A stretch of DNA of 64,000 nucleotides from Neoscytalidium dimidiatum (GCA_037367355.1 CM074696.1:248001-312000), one strand, 5' to 3'. Counted from the stretch's first letter, positions 1-11,489 are shown. The notes: generated by a model from the sequence alone, not told the origin. A program made the numbers and translations.

Positions 1-813
1 GCCCATAAGCGTCAGGGAAGCAGTCCCGGTCGAAGACGAATGCATGCAGCAACTGTCCGCACGACACGGGGTATAGCAGCCATGAGCCGAACCACCACGG
101 ACGGTCCTTGAACAAGCCTTTATCCTCCAGTGCATTATAGACGAACTCGAGCGACCTCGTGAAGACGTAGATGGCCACGGTAATACGGAGCTGATCTGCG
201 GGGTATAGTCCGAGCCAAAGGCCCGAAAGACTTGCGCCAATGGCCGGGGCGAGCTTCGAGGTCAATACTCGTGTGACGCGCGGGTTGCGGCGACGGAAGG
301 GCTTTGCGTTGTCGGCGAGGATGCTTTCGCGCAGACGGAGAAAGAAGCGATGCAGTATGCGATGGAAGAAAAGGATAAGGCCGAGGGAGCTGGAGAGGCG
401 GAGATTGGACGACTTCCAGAGGGGCACTGGAGCTCTAGCGTAAAGGTCAGTAGGCGGGTGTATCTCGAACGCTGGAGGCATGCGCACTGGGCTCGGCTTC
501 GTTTTCCCCGTAAACGCGCAGAGACTATTTCCCAGAGCTTCAATGCTCCATAGGAAGATATGGCGAGACGCAGAGAGGCGCGGATGGCAGCGGCATTGTA
601 GTCGTCGGTGGCTTTGACAATTGCTTCGTAGCGACGTGGCGGAGGGGCCTTCTGGCGAGCGGCAGGCGGAGCGCGGGAGATCAGGTATTGGTGCAGAAGT
701 CTGTACTCGCGCGCGCTGAGAGTGTATCGGAGAGCATTGCGGACGACGGGATCGAGGTGCTCGGGCTTGCCGGAGGACGAGGCCGAGGACGAGGAAGAGG
801 CGACGGAGCTCAT
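1..813 (-). CDS. TMEM135-like membrane protein, 5' part (cut by window edge)
   Basis: Partial gene; 253 N-terminal residues are visible and the 3' end lies outside the window. Exon 1 is 488-813 and exon 2 is 1-434. The 53-nt intron at 435-487 (GTGCGC donor, TACTGAC branch site, TAG acceptor) restores the frame exactly. The N-terminus is Ser-rich. A conserved block follows around 'ALRYTLSAREYRLLHQYLI', then hydrophobic segments and a Trp/Cys-bearing stretch 'RPWWFGSWLLYPVSCGQLL'. From memory, that stretch matches fungal proteins annotated as TMEM135 N-terminal domain, which are multi-pass proteins tied to peroxisome, lipid or mitochondrial function in animals. The start is the first ATG of the open frame. 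Gene structure is firm; the family name rests on recalled similarity and should be checked by profile search. Confidence 0.66.
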
Positions 814-2103
814 GATGATGGGGCTCGCATGGCCAAGTCCCGGGCGACGAAAGGGAAACGGGAGGTTGAAGGCGAAGAGTGGTCGTGTGTTGTCAACATT
901 CTGCGTCGGCTTTCGCTGGACGCACGAGTCGCGTCACTGACCTCGGCTGTTGCCTTTTCGGGCAGCCAAGCGCTTGTGAACGCCGGCTTAAAACCAGGAT
1001 CATCACTATACATCCTCCATGCAGCCCTCGCCTCCGCTCTTGGACACTGCTTCAGCGAAACCTCCATTTCCGAGGCTACGCATGGGGCTTGAGCTGAGAG
1101 CGTGCAAAAGGAGGTCTCATGGGCGTCACGTGCTGGCGGAGATGCAACGGCGATAAGATAGTGGACGTTAGCTAAGTCGAGGCCGTCTCCCCATGTCCTC
1201 GTCTCACAGGCCGTTGCGGGAGAACGTGCACCTACATTCCTGCATGGCACAGTGACTCAAGCCTCGACCGGCCGGCGTCAAGGGAGCCTGTGCCTGCAAG
1301 CCTCATGGAGCCTATTAATAAAGACTGCCGCTCTTCATCTCGCCAACGCAGCTCGACAGGACGACGCGACGCCGGGGCGGCCATTGGGCCATGGAACAAC
1401 CCGCCAGGCAGTGCGCCACTTTCTGCGGCTCCCCAACTGTCCCAGTCAGCCTGACGGACGGCTCACGGTCTATGCGCTCATCGGTAACGGCAAGCGGGCA
1501 GTGCCCGAGGGTGCAGCTGTACCGACCCGGCTCCGGGTTGCCGCAGCGGGTAACGACAGGCTGGCTGCCTTCACAGCCCCGTCAAATGCGGGCGCGAAGG
1601 ATTTGGCTACGAAACCAACACAACAGTCTACAGCCTCACCGCCCTGGCTGCGGCTCCCAGGCTGGCCACCCGCTGGCACGGAGGCCGTCGATCGCGCGCC
1701 CGTGGCTGCGCGTTCTATGAATACGGTGGGCGGCGTGCAGCGGTGGCGGCCATTGGGCGATGGTGCCTGGCTCGGGGGGCCACAACCACCTGCATTTGGG
1801 GGCCGCAGTTACCCAACTCGGAATCGCAAGCCAAAGCGCGCTACATGCCAGACCAGCTTCATCCAGCTGCCCTGACTTGCATTGCCCCTCCCTGCGCCCG
1901 CTCCTCTCACATAAAGCCTCTCCTCTTTGTCCCTACAATTCCGCCCTTTCCCTCGCTCCAAGCTCCAGACTCCAGGCTCCAGGCTCCAAGCTCCGCCGCA
2001 CCAGCCTCACCAGCACCCCCAGTCTCCTCGCAATCCTCCGGCCCCCACAGCCCGCCGAACAAGCTAGCCTTGCGCCGCACGCAGATCTTATCTTAGCGTC
2101 ATC
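814..2103. other. Intergenic region, divergent promoters
   Basis: Lies between the TMEM135-like gene on the minus strand and the LITAF gene on the plus strand. The longest open frame here (1252-1875, opening with GTG) has low-complexity composition and no recognisable domain. The last 200 bases are rich in C and T, as is usual for leaders in filamentous ascomycetes. Apart from the heptamer repeat listed separately, I see nothing specific. Confidence 0.6.
1955..1996. repeat. Heptamer minisatellite in the LITAF leader
   Basis: Six tandem 7-bp units of the form GCTCCAG/A, with single-base variants in units 3 and 6. It sits in the CT-rich probable 5' leader about 250 bp before the LITAF start codon. 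Other 7-bp-unit arrays occur at 27.66 and 28.13 kb. Confidence 0.85.
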
Positions 2104-2187
2104 ATGGAGAAGCAATCTACTGGCGGTATGTCATGCTCGCATTTCCTCCCTTCTTCCCTCCTCCCTTGGCATGCACCCCGCCCGTAG
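2104..2187 (+). promoter_or_regulatory. Upstream ORF or alternative first exon of the LITAF gene
   Basis: An ATG in good context opens a 27-codon frame (starting MEKQSTGG) that ends in TAG, 55 bases before the ATG I chose for the LITAF protein. A GTATGT donor-like site lies inside it at 2126. Splicing from there to the AAG at 2285 would join in frame and give an alternative N-terminus (MEKQSTG then APVEQPEV). Splicing to the TAG at 2187 would not. Either a translation-controlling uORF or an alternative start exon is possible; the AAG acceptor is weak. Confidence 0.45.
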
Positions 2188-2242
2188 CAACAATTGAACC
2201 CCGTTTGTCTCTGCTCGACCGCGCGCGCTCCACGACATCCCA

Positions 2243-3123
2243 ATGGCTACCGCTGAGCCGCCGCACGAGGCTGAGAAGCCCAAAGCACCGGTTGAGCAAC
2301 CTGAGGTCGTGTCCTCTGAAAAGCCAAAAGACGTCGCATCCGCAGAGCAAACAGACGAAAAGGCAGGCCATCAGGTGTCACGGGAAACTATTTCTGCTGC
2401 GCCTACGCATGTGTCGGACGAGAAGGTTCCTGTCGAGCCGCAGTTGGCACCCTACCCGCCCACCTCAGCTTCAGCTTCGCCTGGCCCAAACACACCACTC
2501 TCCGCAACCGCAACCACGCCCCCGCCCGCCAGCGCAATTTCCTCCGCAGACACTGACAAGATTTCTGTGCCACCAGTCGCCATGGGTCAATATCCTGTCG
2601 ACCACGCTCCGCAGACCCCCGCTCCCATGTATCCCGAACACACCGGTTCTACGAGCCCCCACCAGCAGTACACTATCCAGCCCGATCACGCCTATGCCCA
2701 GCCCCAGCCCGGCTACGACCAGAGCCAGTACTATGCTCAGCAGCAACAGCACCCGGGCATGCCTCCTCACCAAGCTTCTGGCGGCCAGCAGTTCCGCACG
2801 GCCACTGCTATTGCCAACCTGAACCGCTCTCCTGCTCCTGTTGACTGCCCGGCCTGTGGCACTCGCGCTATGACTACCACTAGCTTCATTACCGGCAACA
2901 CCACCCAGTAAGCATCTCGTTTAACCAGCAGGAACATCGGAAGATTCGAAACTGACATTTCCACAGCGCCTGGGCTTTCGGAGTGTGCATCTGCCTGTGC
3001 TTGGGCTGCATTCCCTACCTGATCAGCGGAACCAAGGATGTCCAGCACAAGTGTGGCAAGTGCGGCGTCCTCCTTGCCACCTGGCACCGTTCCGGTAGCA
3101 CCGAGGTCCACATGCACGCTTAA
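2243..3123 (+). CDS. LITAF-domain (LITAF/SIMPLE-like) membrane-associated protein
   Basis: Exons 2243-2907 and 2967-3123 are joined over a 59-nt intron with a CTGAC branch site, giving 273 residues. The first ~195 residues are disordered, rich in Pro, Ala, Gln and Tyr. The C-terminal ~75 residues form a LITAF domain. It opens with a CPAC zinc knuckle near residue 202, continues through the hydrophobic segment 'FGVCICLCLGCIPYLI', and closes with a second knuckle HKCGKC. In this family the two CxxC halves fold into one zinc site, and the hydrophobic part inserts into the cytosolic face of endosomal or lysosomal membranes, where animal members act in trafficking. Splicing within the domain (TT|HAWAF) is needed to complete it. 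The start is the first ATG of the domain frame; an upstream exon is possible. Confidence 0.9.
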
Positions 3124-5320
3124 GCGTCTATTTCTCCCTTTCTCTCCGGCCTTTCACCTTAAAATTCAGTTCTGTCATGGACTCCTTCCAGCTTTTCCCT
3201 TTTGCCTCTTTTTCATGATATCCTCTCTGTATGGTCCATTTGGCGGTTCACGAGTCGGTCGGAGTTACGGTGATTCAAGGTGCAAGCAAGAGGACACGGT
3301 AGATGCAGGGCATAGTACGGGAAATATGATAAACGAGAGAGACTTCGGGCTCATGGTCTCTATTGGGCTTTCTGTTTCATGGTCTGTGTAATATCTGAGT
3401 CTTTTTCCTGTTGTAACCTATATCTTGCTCCGAGGCAGTAAGCACGGTTGTCCTTTTTTTTTAAATTGCATTTTGCACGACGTTACATGCTCAGCCACCT
3501 TGATTTTGGATTCTCAAAGCAGGCTGTCAGTTCTGGTGAGCCGTCACACAGCCGTCCGTGTCTCGTGTGCTTTGCCGCTAAATTCTTACAGTTGTCGCTC
3601 ATTGGGGCTCGGCAGTTGTCCGTTGACGGCATGCATATTGTGTGTTTTCGCGCTACTTTCAAAGCCGGTTTCATATCTTAGGCAGTTAAATCAGTTGGCA
3701 GGATGTAGGTGTTACTGACATATGTCCAGACGACTGCACCGCGTGTCTGTGGGTCCCTCTTTTAGCCGTTGCGATTCTCCTGGATTCGACATCTGATTTG
3801 CAAAGTTCAAAATGCTTTATGACGGTCCTCGAATTGCTTACCTATTCACCGATCTGCTATGCGACTGGGATAAATAGTCCCGTGTCGGAACGGTCCGAAG
3901 CCGTGCTTACTCCGGTGGCACTTCGCCGAGAAGTCTGCAACAGCAACTGCTGAAAGATGTATGGAAGGGGTGTAGTGGATTGTGTGATCTTACGATAGGT
4001 TCATTTCTGGGGTAATCAGCTGGCAGCAGGTGGGTTTCCGCGTGACTACTTTATTTTGATGTCCAAGTGTTGCTGCTCGTCTCCCTTTCGTTTGGATTTA
4101 GTCAGTTCAAGCTTCTAGTACGGTCAATCCCTATTCTTGGTGAGTTGCTACGCCCTGGCCTGAGAGGCTGCTACGCGGACTCCTTTTGTAGAATTGCATG
4201 GTAAATTGAAGAACCCTATTCTTGCCCATGGTGGCTGTGCCTCCCCGATGCGCGGTCGTTGCCCTGGTCTTTGCATGGAGAGGAGGAAGACACGATGACG
4301 GTCAGTACAGGGAGAAGCCGCTATTTGAAGCTGTTGTTCCATGCTGCTGTTGAATCGCAGGAGGAACGAGTTCTGGACTGCAGTGTTTCAGTAAGTTGAT
4401 GCCCGGCGCCATTGACGCAGTGGAACAGATACGACGTGGAACGGAAGATGTGACTAGCGGATGCAGACACCGCAAGCGTTCTCTGACGATCATGACTAGA
4501 GAACTTCTTGGAGGTGTCGAATTGGCCGGGAAACCGCACGAGGATCTGGACCGAAAGGGTAGGATTTCCCCGGGGAAAAGCAAGGCCAGGAGTCGGCATT
4601 TTCCGAGGGGGCCTGCAAACGAAAGCCGAGCAGCTTGGCGTCGTTCAACGGGCCGCTGAATTATTCCAGGACGATGCTCGGCTGGGAGTCACTGTAACGA
4701 GGTGAAATGCTGGTTCATTTTTTTAGGTTTGCTTTGGTTCTGTCTCATTCGTGGATAGTGTCCGCTGAATTTCCGCATCGGGTAATTTTGGACACTAGCG
4801 GACTTGCGGATGCGCCCGTCCGTCAGACCCGGATAGTCAGATTTTCAACGCCAATGTCGCTCGATTATTCCCGACGGTGGGCATGCGATAACAATGATAT
4901 GCAGGCGAGCAGAGAGCAGGTGATCGCATCTCGCCTAAAGTGCAGGTGCTGTGCCTCAGCCATTGCGGAAACAGCCTTCATCCTCACGAGCAGCCAGGAC
5001 AGGCCCAATGCCGGCAAGTTACGTGGCCGACAAGGGTCCTGAATCTTTTCCCCCAAACCCGGGCCTCCGGACGCTTTCGCTGCAAAATGGAAATCCGTGC
5101 AGCTCGTTTAGACGCATGGGGAAGGTCCAACTGCTGTGTCTCCCCAGCTGCGCCGCACCGCTTCCCATCGGCCCGCCCCACCCGACCTACTGCACGCGAG
5201 CAGCCATACAATAGCCGACCGTTTAAACCTTACTTTATCTTCCACCCTACTACCTCTCCCCGCCTCCCACGAGGCTCCCCTCGCGCTCGTCAACCAGGAA
5301 GGGGAAAAAAAAATCACAAC
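3124..5320. other. Intergenic region
   Basis: Holds the 3' flank of the LITAF gene and the leader of the methyltransferase gene. Open frames are short and overlap on both strands, with no domain signal. The final ~100 bases are CT-rich leader and end in a run of A just before the methyltransferase ATG. No repeat or RNA gene seen. Confidence 0.6.
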
Positions 5321-6530
5321 ATGTGCGGACAGGACCCCGCTGCCGCGCCAAACGCGACCGCCGCCATCGAGGCAGAGGTACGTACATACGTACATACACG
5401 CATTACACACCTCTCTCCACCCCCACGCATTCCCTTCTCTCCAACCTTCACCGCGCCTATTCATCCCCTCGGTCTCTCTCTCTCCCTCTCTCTCCCTCTC
5501 TCTCCCTCTCTCTCTCTTCGTCCCACTCACCCCACACACCAAACAGGACCCCCACGACACCCACTCCGACCTCGCATCCGACGACGGCACCGCCGCCTCC
5601 TCCGCCGCCAGCACCTCCCTCGCGACCAGCGCGCGCGCCTACACGTACGAGAACGGCCGGCGCTACCACGCCTACCGGCCGGGCGCGTACCCGCTGCCCA
5701 ACGACGAGGCGGAGCAGGACCGCCTCGACCTGCACCACCACGTGTTCCGGCTGACGCTGTCGGGCGCGCTGCACCGCGCGCCGCTGCGGCCGGGCCGCGT
5801 GCACCGCGCCCTCGACATGGGCACCGGCACCGGCATCTGGGCCATCGACTTCGCGGACGAGCACCCGGCCGCCGACGTGGTCGGCACGGACCTGAGCCCC
5901 ATCCAGCCCGGCTGGGTGCCCGCGAACGTGCGCTTCTACGTCGACGACCTGGAGAGCGAGTGGGCGTACGACGCGGTCGACCGCGAGACCGGCGCCGGCG
6001 GGTTCGACTTCGTGCACGGGCGCGGCCTGGCCGGCAGCATCGGCGACTGGGCCAGCCTGTACCGCCAGGCGTACGCGAACCTGCGGCCGGGCGGGTGGAT
6101 CGAGGTGCAGGAGTACGAGGGCCGGCTGGCGGCGGACGACGGGAGCATGGAGAGGGCGCCGATGCTGCGCCGGTGGGAGCGGGTGATGGACGAGGCGAGC
6201 AGCCGGTTCGGGAAGAGGTTCGACGTCGCGGAGCTGCAGAAGGGCTTCCTGGAGGAGGCCGGGTTCGTGGACGTCGCGGACGACGTGTACAAGGTGCCGA
6301 TCGGCGCCTGGCCCAAGGATCCGAAGCTGAAGGAGCTGGGCAGGTTCCAGCGCGAGCAGATGGTGCTGTGCGTGGAGCCGTTCACGCTCGCGTTGCTGAC
6401 GCGCGTGATGGGGTGGAGCCACGAGGAGACGCAGGTGTTGATGGCCGGCGTGCGGAAGGAGCTGAGAGATCCGAAGTTGCACACTTACAGTCGGTTCCAT
6501 TTCGTCTACGGCAGGAAACCGGAGGCTTGA
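5321..6530 (+). CDS. LaeA/UMTA-like SAM-dependent methyltransferase
   Basis: Exon 1 is 5321-5377 and exon 2 is 5547-6530, giving 346 residues. The start ATG lies just after an A-rich leader and opens a 19-residue exon, which joins in phase across a 169-nt intron. The N-terminus is acidic and Ser/Ala-rich. Motif I, 'LDMGTGTGIWAIDFA', lies near residues 107-121. It is followed by 'GTDLSPIQPGWVP' (about 130-143), the post-I segment 'VDDLE', 'FVHGRGLAGSI', and motif III-like 'LRPGGWIEVQEYE'. This order is diagnostic of the large fungal family of class I methyltransferases related to LaeA. Members include regulators and small-molecule enzymes, so the substrate cannot be told. No biosynthetic cluster genes flank it. 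Third positions are strongly GC-rich, so long antisense open frames appear but are shadows. Confidence 0.92.
5473..5517. repeat. CT microsatellite inside the methyltransferase intron
   Basis: About 45 bases of (CT)n with interspersed CCC, within the 169-nt intron. It lies 30 bases before the AAACAG acceptor and may act as an extended polypyrimidine tract. Confidence 0.9.
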
Positions 6531-7689
6531 AGTGCGAGACGTGGGCAAATTCTTACCATACCTTAGTAATTGCGGAAAGCGTGGAGTTTTTGTTTCGTAT
6601 CGCCTATACCACCTTATTGATCTGAACCTCCCTTTCATTACATCATGTCCACGTGCGTACACTCCTTCATCCGTAGATCATTGGCATGGAGGAGAACATG
6701 GTGGGCGGGCGACACTGAGGATTCATGTTTATACTGAGATCGGCCAGACATTGGCGTGGCCTGGGCACGCTACATCAGTCTAATCAGTAAAGCAAGGGAA
6801 ATTTCATAGGCGAGGAGCCATCTGTTACGAGCCTCCGCGAGACGACTGTAGCGATTCTTTTAAGAAACACGCGGGTCGAAAGTTCATACGGGATCTAATG
6901 CCACAAGGGCAGAAGGCCCGTGCCGGAGAGTCAGCCGCATGGGGACGTAGTGCGTAGGAGCAACAACTGGGCAGCGACAAATTAAGCCCGCGCGGGAACA
7001 ACGCCCACGCGGCTCCAGGAAAGCAAGGAAGGGACGTCAGGAAAGTAATCTTGCAGGAGACAAAGGCCATTGGTGGTGGATCACGGATCTAGGAGATTGG
7101 CACGAGGTGCAGAAGGCATGAATAGCGGGAATAGCGCTCACTCATCGAGACAAGATTTGGGTTCAGGAGAGGCGCTGAGCGCCCACGTTATGTGCAAGCC
7201 CATCTGGATCAAAGCCAGCACCTCTGGCCCAGAGCTTAGATTGATCCTACTGCACGGCTGATCCAGCCTCAGTCATGGTCTTCAGACTATTATAGCTTTC
7301 ATATTGTGTACGATCATGCTCTTTAGATAGTAGCTTGGCCTCCGTGGTCAATTCAGAGTAGCAATTGAGACGTTGTGGGTAAAAAGGTCTTCGCACATGC
7401 CTTGTGCACCGCGCAGAAACGTTCCTCGCTTGCACTCAACCTCTTTTTGTTTCTACTCAAGGGGAAACAAACGGCCTCCCACCCTGCTAAGTGACACCGA
7501 AGCTTAGTAGAAGAGGCCCACCGTTATATTATCTACCGGTCTCGCCTTTTGGTAGTTGAAGCGGTAATCTGAATATAAAGATTTAAAGGGTACGTGTAAA
7601 TCTACGTTACTACTACGATATCGTACGAACTATTTTATTTTCTATTGCAGTATTTCGAAGACCGACCTTATTCATGCTGAAGTCGAGGG
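6531..7689. other. Intergenic region before the NACHT relic
   Basis: The methyltransferase 3' flank grades into more AT-rich sequence after about 7.2 kb. Open frames are short and show no domain. Nothing supportable seen. Confidence 0.55.
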
Positions 7690-9804
7690 TATGCTGGAAG
7701 CGTGCGGATCAGTTACCTGATGATGAAAAGCAAGTATTTCCAAAAGGCAGCCGAACGATCACACAGAGCAACATTTTGGGAGACATCAAGCGTCTAGGCG
7801 ATGATCGCAGGCAGGTCTCACGATTCAGACCGCACGCGCCGGTCATTTGAAGTTCTTCGGCGTTTTGGACAGATTCCTCGGCGGCATTGCAGTCGGTATC
7901 TAGCAGAGCCCGGATATGAGTCTCTTCTCTGGTCGTGGGTGGCATCCGCTTGATTATAGATCTGACGAAGGGCTCGCTGGCACTTTTCGACCGCTTGTCC
8001 AAGATGCCCACCCGATTCAGCGACTTTCTTGACCCGCTCGCGACATATGCAAAGATCACCGGGGCCAGTGACATTGTCTGCAAAGCGGTTGCAGCCGCCT
8101 ATGTAGATGTTCTAAGCTTGTTCAGGAGTTCATGAAGTGTTTTCATGGATCTTGAAGATAAGAAAAAGAAGGCTGTGTCCATAACGGTGTTCTTCCGTCT
8201 GCAATGGAGTCCATTTGAGGAAACATTCGGCAGGATAGAGGCGGAGATGCAACACCATCTACAAGTTCTGAGTCATCCAGCGGGGTCGTCAACATACCAT
8301 GAGACCCTGTTTCTTTCTCAGAGGGAGCGGGAAAGAAGAGCCAGGGAGAATAGAAAGTTTCCCCCTGAGCATGCCGCCGGCTCTGCCGCTCACTCGCAAA
8401 CTGCCCGCTGACACATGAGTAGTAAAGGAGAGGGAAGAGCTGTTGACCTGGATCTGCTCCCTTTCACATGAAGAGAAACGTAATCTAGTATACGAGAAAC
8501 GGCATTCAGGGACTCGGGATTGGTTGATTCAGATGCCTGAATTTCAAGTTTGGTTGGACAAGCGAGAGTTATCGTTCTCGTGGTGCTACGGCAAACGTGG
8601 GTGTTTCGGCGACTTGCATGCCATACAAGAGCTGACAATGAGCAGTTGATGCGGGCAGATCAGTTCTTGCATGCGTATTCCATTATAACTCTTTTATTAA
8701 AGCTTGCTGAGCATCGGATAGTTCTCACGTTATCGAGATCGTTATTGAGGCCATCGGCTCACGCAAGAACACAGGTATTTGCTTTGCATACTACGATACG
8801 CTAAATCGACCTTGCAAGATCACTCGTCCATGATCCTGTCCCTGATAAAACAGCTTTTGCGAAAAGGCGACATCCCAGAGGTTTTTAAAAGAGCAAGAAA
8901 CAACTCGGAGCCTCCGGCGACCGTTGGCGACCATATCCATTTCCGGCAGGCCGCAAGTCAATCTGAAGAAGTTTCCTCCTGGTTGATGCTCTCGACGGAT
9001 GTGCCGAAGGAGAAGAGTGGGCAAATTTTCTCCGAGTTGAGTTCAGAAGTTGGTGAAAAAGCGGAATAGTATTTTAGGCATGCTGGAGGAGGGGTGTCAG
9101 AGGTGTCCCTCTTTATACTCCAGTTGGCTAATACGCAGCTGAAACTACACTAAAGCTAAATACACGTGATTTTCCAACACTCCGTTTCTTGGCCCAAGTG
9201 GCGCGCGATTTGCCTCGAATCAAGGTGTTCGTTACCGGCCGGAGATAAGGCGATATTGCCGACGTATTCCAGTCCTCAGGAGTACCAACTATTCAGATCG
9301 AGGCGCAGCATATGCTGGCCGACATTGAGAAGTATGTTACCAGTGAAATGGAGAGGCTACGCTTCCGTCATGACGGATCAAGATTGCATATTAAAGACGA
9401 AACTTTGGCACGGAAAGTAGTTGAAATCCTCTCAAGAGATGCTGATGAAATGTGAGTCTTTGGAATCAGGCTTGTCTCCAGAGTTTCTTCGTTGACCTTT
9501 CCAGGTTCTTGTGGGTTAACCTCCAGCTGCGGCATCTGCGCAAGGCTAGTGCAAGATCGAAAGATGAATATGTTCAGAAGGCATTGGAAACCCTCCCATC
9601 CGAACAGGACCATACCTATCGAAGGATCCTCGAACATATAGAAGGTGGCGAACAGCCGATACGAGACTTTGCGGTCAGGTGTCTCATAGGGGTGTTTTAT
9701 CGACGACGCCTCGATAATCTAGGCAAGATCGGGACAATCAAAAGAAATTATATGCCTTCGACTAAGAGCGAAGTCAAGGAGGTCTCGGAGAGGTGGAAAA
9801 AGTA
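7690..9804 (+). pseudogene. Broken NACHT-domain (fungal NLR/STAND-type) gene
   Basis: Frames on the plus strand, taken in order, follow the layout of fungal NACHT proteins but are broken by stops and shifts. Seen in order: an N-terminal helical region (from about 7700; 'GGIRLIIDLTKGSLALFDRL' at 7938), an in-frame TGA at 8133, then 'WSPFEETFGRIEAEMQHHL'. A P-loop region follows near 8570 ('SFSWCYGKRGC'), where the GxxGxGKT pattern is destroyed. Next come 'HSSMILSLIKQLL', a Walker-B-like 'FLLVDALDGCAEGEEW' near 8975 in another frame, and 'LPRIKVFVTGRR' followed by TAA near 9245. A 53-nt GTGAGT...CCAG intron (about 9451-9503) still joins DADEM to 'FLWVNLQLRHL', then 'ALETLPSEQDHTYRRILEH'. In this family these parts make an ATP-driven sensor of non-self or incompatibility. 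The copy cannot encode a working protein. Confidence 0.82.
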
Positions 9805-9829
9805 GGAGACTCTTATACCAACTGTAGAG

Positions 9830-10560
9830 CGTATATAATACTAAATAATTAGATACTGCGGATATATCGGGCGGAATAGGTTACAGCTCTTAAGAAGTAC
9901 AACTAAGGAAGTAGTAATAGGTCTCTTAGAGTGGAGCCCTGACTATTATCGGTCTCGCAAACCGATTAGCGTACATTAAAAGTTCAAGCATTAGCGTCAA
10001 CTATATCGAAGGCAGACAGATTAAGATTGGAATAACGCTTAGTGTTGGAGCAAAAACTCGTATGCATCTATATTCGTTGTCTGGCTTTGTTTGGAAGAGA
10101 GCGAAGGAGCTAAACTACCCAGCCGCGGCGCTAGCGCCGCGCTAAGCGTACCTGCCATAACACTTAGAGAGTCGAAGTAAATAAAGTAAGCGGGGGATCC
10201 CGTTATAACGCACGTTAGAAAACTAATGCACGCAGTATATTAAAGGATAGCCGCCTGCTAAGTACAAGCTCGATATAAGCACGAACGCTAGACCGGTAAT
10301 AATCGTAGACGACGTCTCTCTTATCCTTCACTATTATTGGGTAAAAGACACCTCGACATTTGCGGACGAGCGTCAGCGAGTTAAACTCTAAGTTTTATAT
10401 TGATTTAGGCTTATAACTATCTTAAAATAGCATTAAGATAAATCTTGTAGGGGTTCTATAAAGAATGAAGTAGCTGATTAATATGTAAGGCTTAACGCGC
10501 TAGCGCCTCGGAGTTATCCGGTTATAGAGGCTATAGACATCACGTGACAAAAGCCACTCT
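9830..10560. repeat. AT-rich, RIP-like degenerate repeat block
   Basis: A TA-rich stretch without open frames. CA and TG are scarce in much of it, while TA and CG are kept, as expected from C-to-T mutation at CpA by RIP. It directly follows the NACHT relic and probably represents a decayed transposable element; no terminal repeats could be defined. Confidence 0.6.
10124..10141. repeat. 18-bp perfect palindrome
   Basis: CGCGGCGCTAGCGCCGCG reads the same on both strands. Its core GCGCTAGCGC recurs at 10497-10506, and GGCGCTAGCGC recurs at 36738-36748, all within RIP-like blocks. Confidence 0.9.
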
Positions 10561-10991
10561 GTTTTCACTTCGCTAAGCAACACCCTCCCTCGCCTCCTCA
10601 CTTGCGACACTATCCATCATCCACGAAACTGGTTTGGCCCCCTTAACCATCTCAGATCTTCTAACTCAATCGCTGTACGTACTATTTCACTACCCCATGT
10701 AGATAGACTCTCGTATCCTTGCTGCTTTACCTCGCCATCTCATCCGCCGCCTCTACACCGACCGACCTGTCGTCGCATTCCAACCGCCGTTCCCCAATCG
10801 GCCTGTCGCTCCTGGCTCCGGGCTTATACTTCTTGAGATACTTCAGTGTTCTTCGATGGGAGAGTAAGCTTGGCCGCCAGCCGATAGCGCCGAGGTAGGA
10901 TTCCGCAGACTGGAGTGTTCTTCGCCAGGTCGGGTCGTGGGTCTGTCTTCCTTGTCGTCGTGCCGAAGCAGCTGCCATCTTTTCCTGGTCC

Positions 10992-11061
10992 TGTCCCTCT
11001 GGCTTTTATCCTGCCATCCCTGTGGTTCCATAGGGTCTCCTCTTGAGGAGGGGTAGGGGAG
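10992..11061. repeat. Imperfect direct repeat, copy 1
   Basis: Seventy bases sharing 'TCCTGCCATCCCTGTGGT' and the flanking block with copy 2 at 11184-11255. Several differences are C-to-T or G-to-A relative to copy 2. It lies about 430 bp before the start codon of the orphan gene. Confidence 0.8.
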
Positions 11062-11183
11062 TTGTCGATCGATACGAGTCCAGGCTGAGGTTCAGCTTTG
11101 CTTTTTGCTTTGGCGTCCGCTAACAACGGAGACTGTTGGAGGCACACTGTGGTCGCTTCTAGGCTGCCGAGTCTCCCTCACTC

Positions 11184-11255
11184 TGTCCTACTGGCCCTCA
11201 TCCTGCCATCCCTGTGGTATCCATAGGGCCTCCCCTCGGGGAGGGGTACGGGGAG
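11184..11255. repeat. Imperfect direct repeat, copy 2
   Basis: The less mutated copy. It ends in a small hairpin, CCTCCCC-TC-GGGGAGG, which copy 1 keeps in transition-mutated form. Confidence 0.8.
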
Positions 11256-11489
11256 CCGCCGTCGACAGCAGTCTATGGTTGAGATTCTGGTACCTTCGAG
11301 GTCTGCCGACAGTGCCGTGTCTGTATGGAATTACGCCGAGTCAGGGCTACTCAACATTCGCAAAGCCCGGGTGGGAGGGAACACCGCAGTCGCGGGGCAC
11401 GCATTTCCATAGCTCCAATACACCATTACTTCTTCAAAGCTAATTGCTTTGGTAGCTTCTGTGCCTAAGTGAAACAGTTCGTCGTTATC

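Noticed and set aside
1252..1875. 207-codon plus-strand frame
   Set aside because: Opens with GTG, has no domain, and overlaps other frames in an intergenic region.
5321..6530. Secondary-metabolite cluster around the LaeA-like methyltransferase
   Set aside because: Neighbours are a LITAF protein and a pseudogene pocket; no synthase, P450 or transporter lies nearby.
5457..6662. 401-codon minus-strand frame over the methyltransferase
   Set aside because: Shadow of a GC-rich gene on the plus strand; low-complexity Arg/Val/Pro text and no domain, whereas the plus frame has the full methyltransferase motif set.
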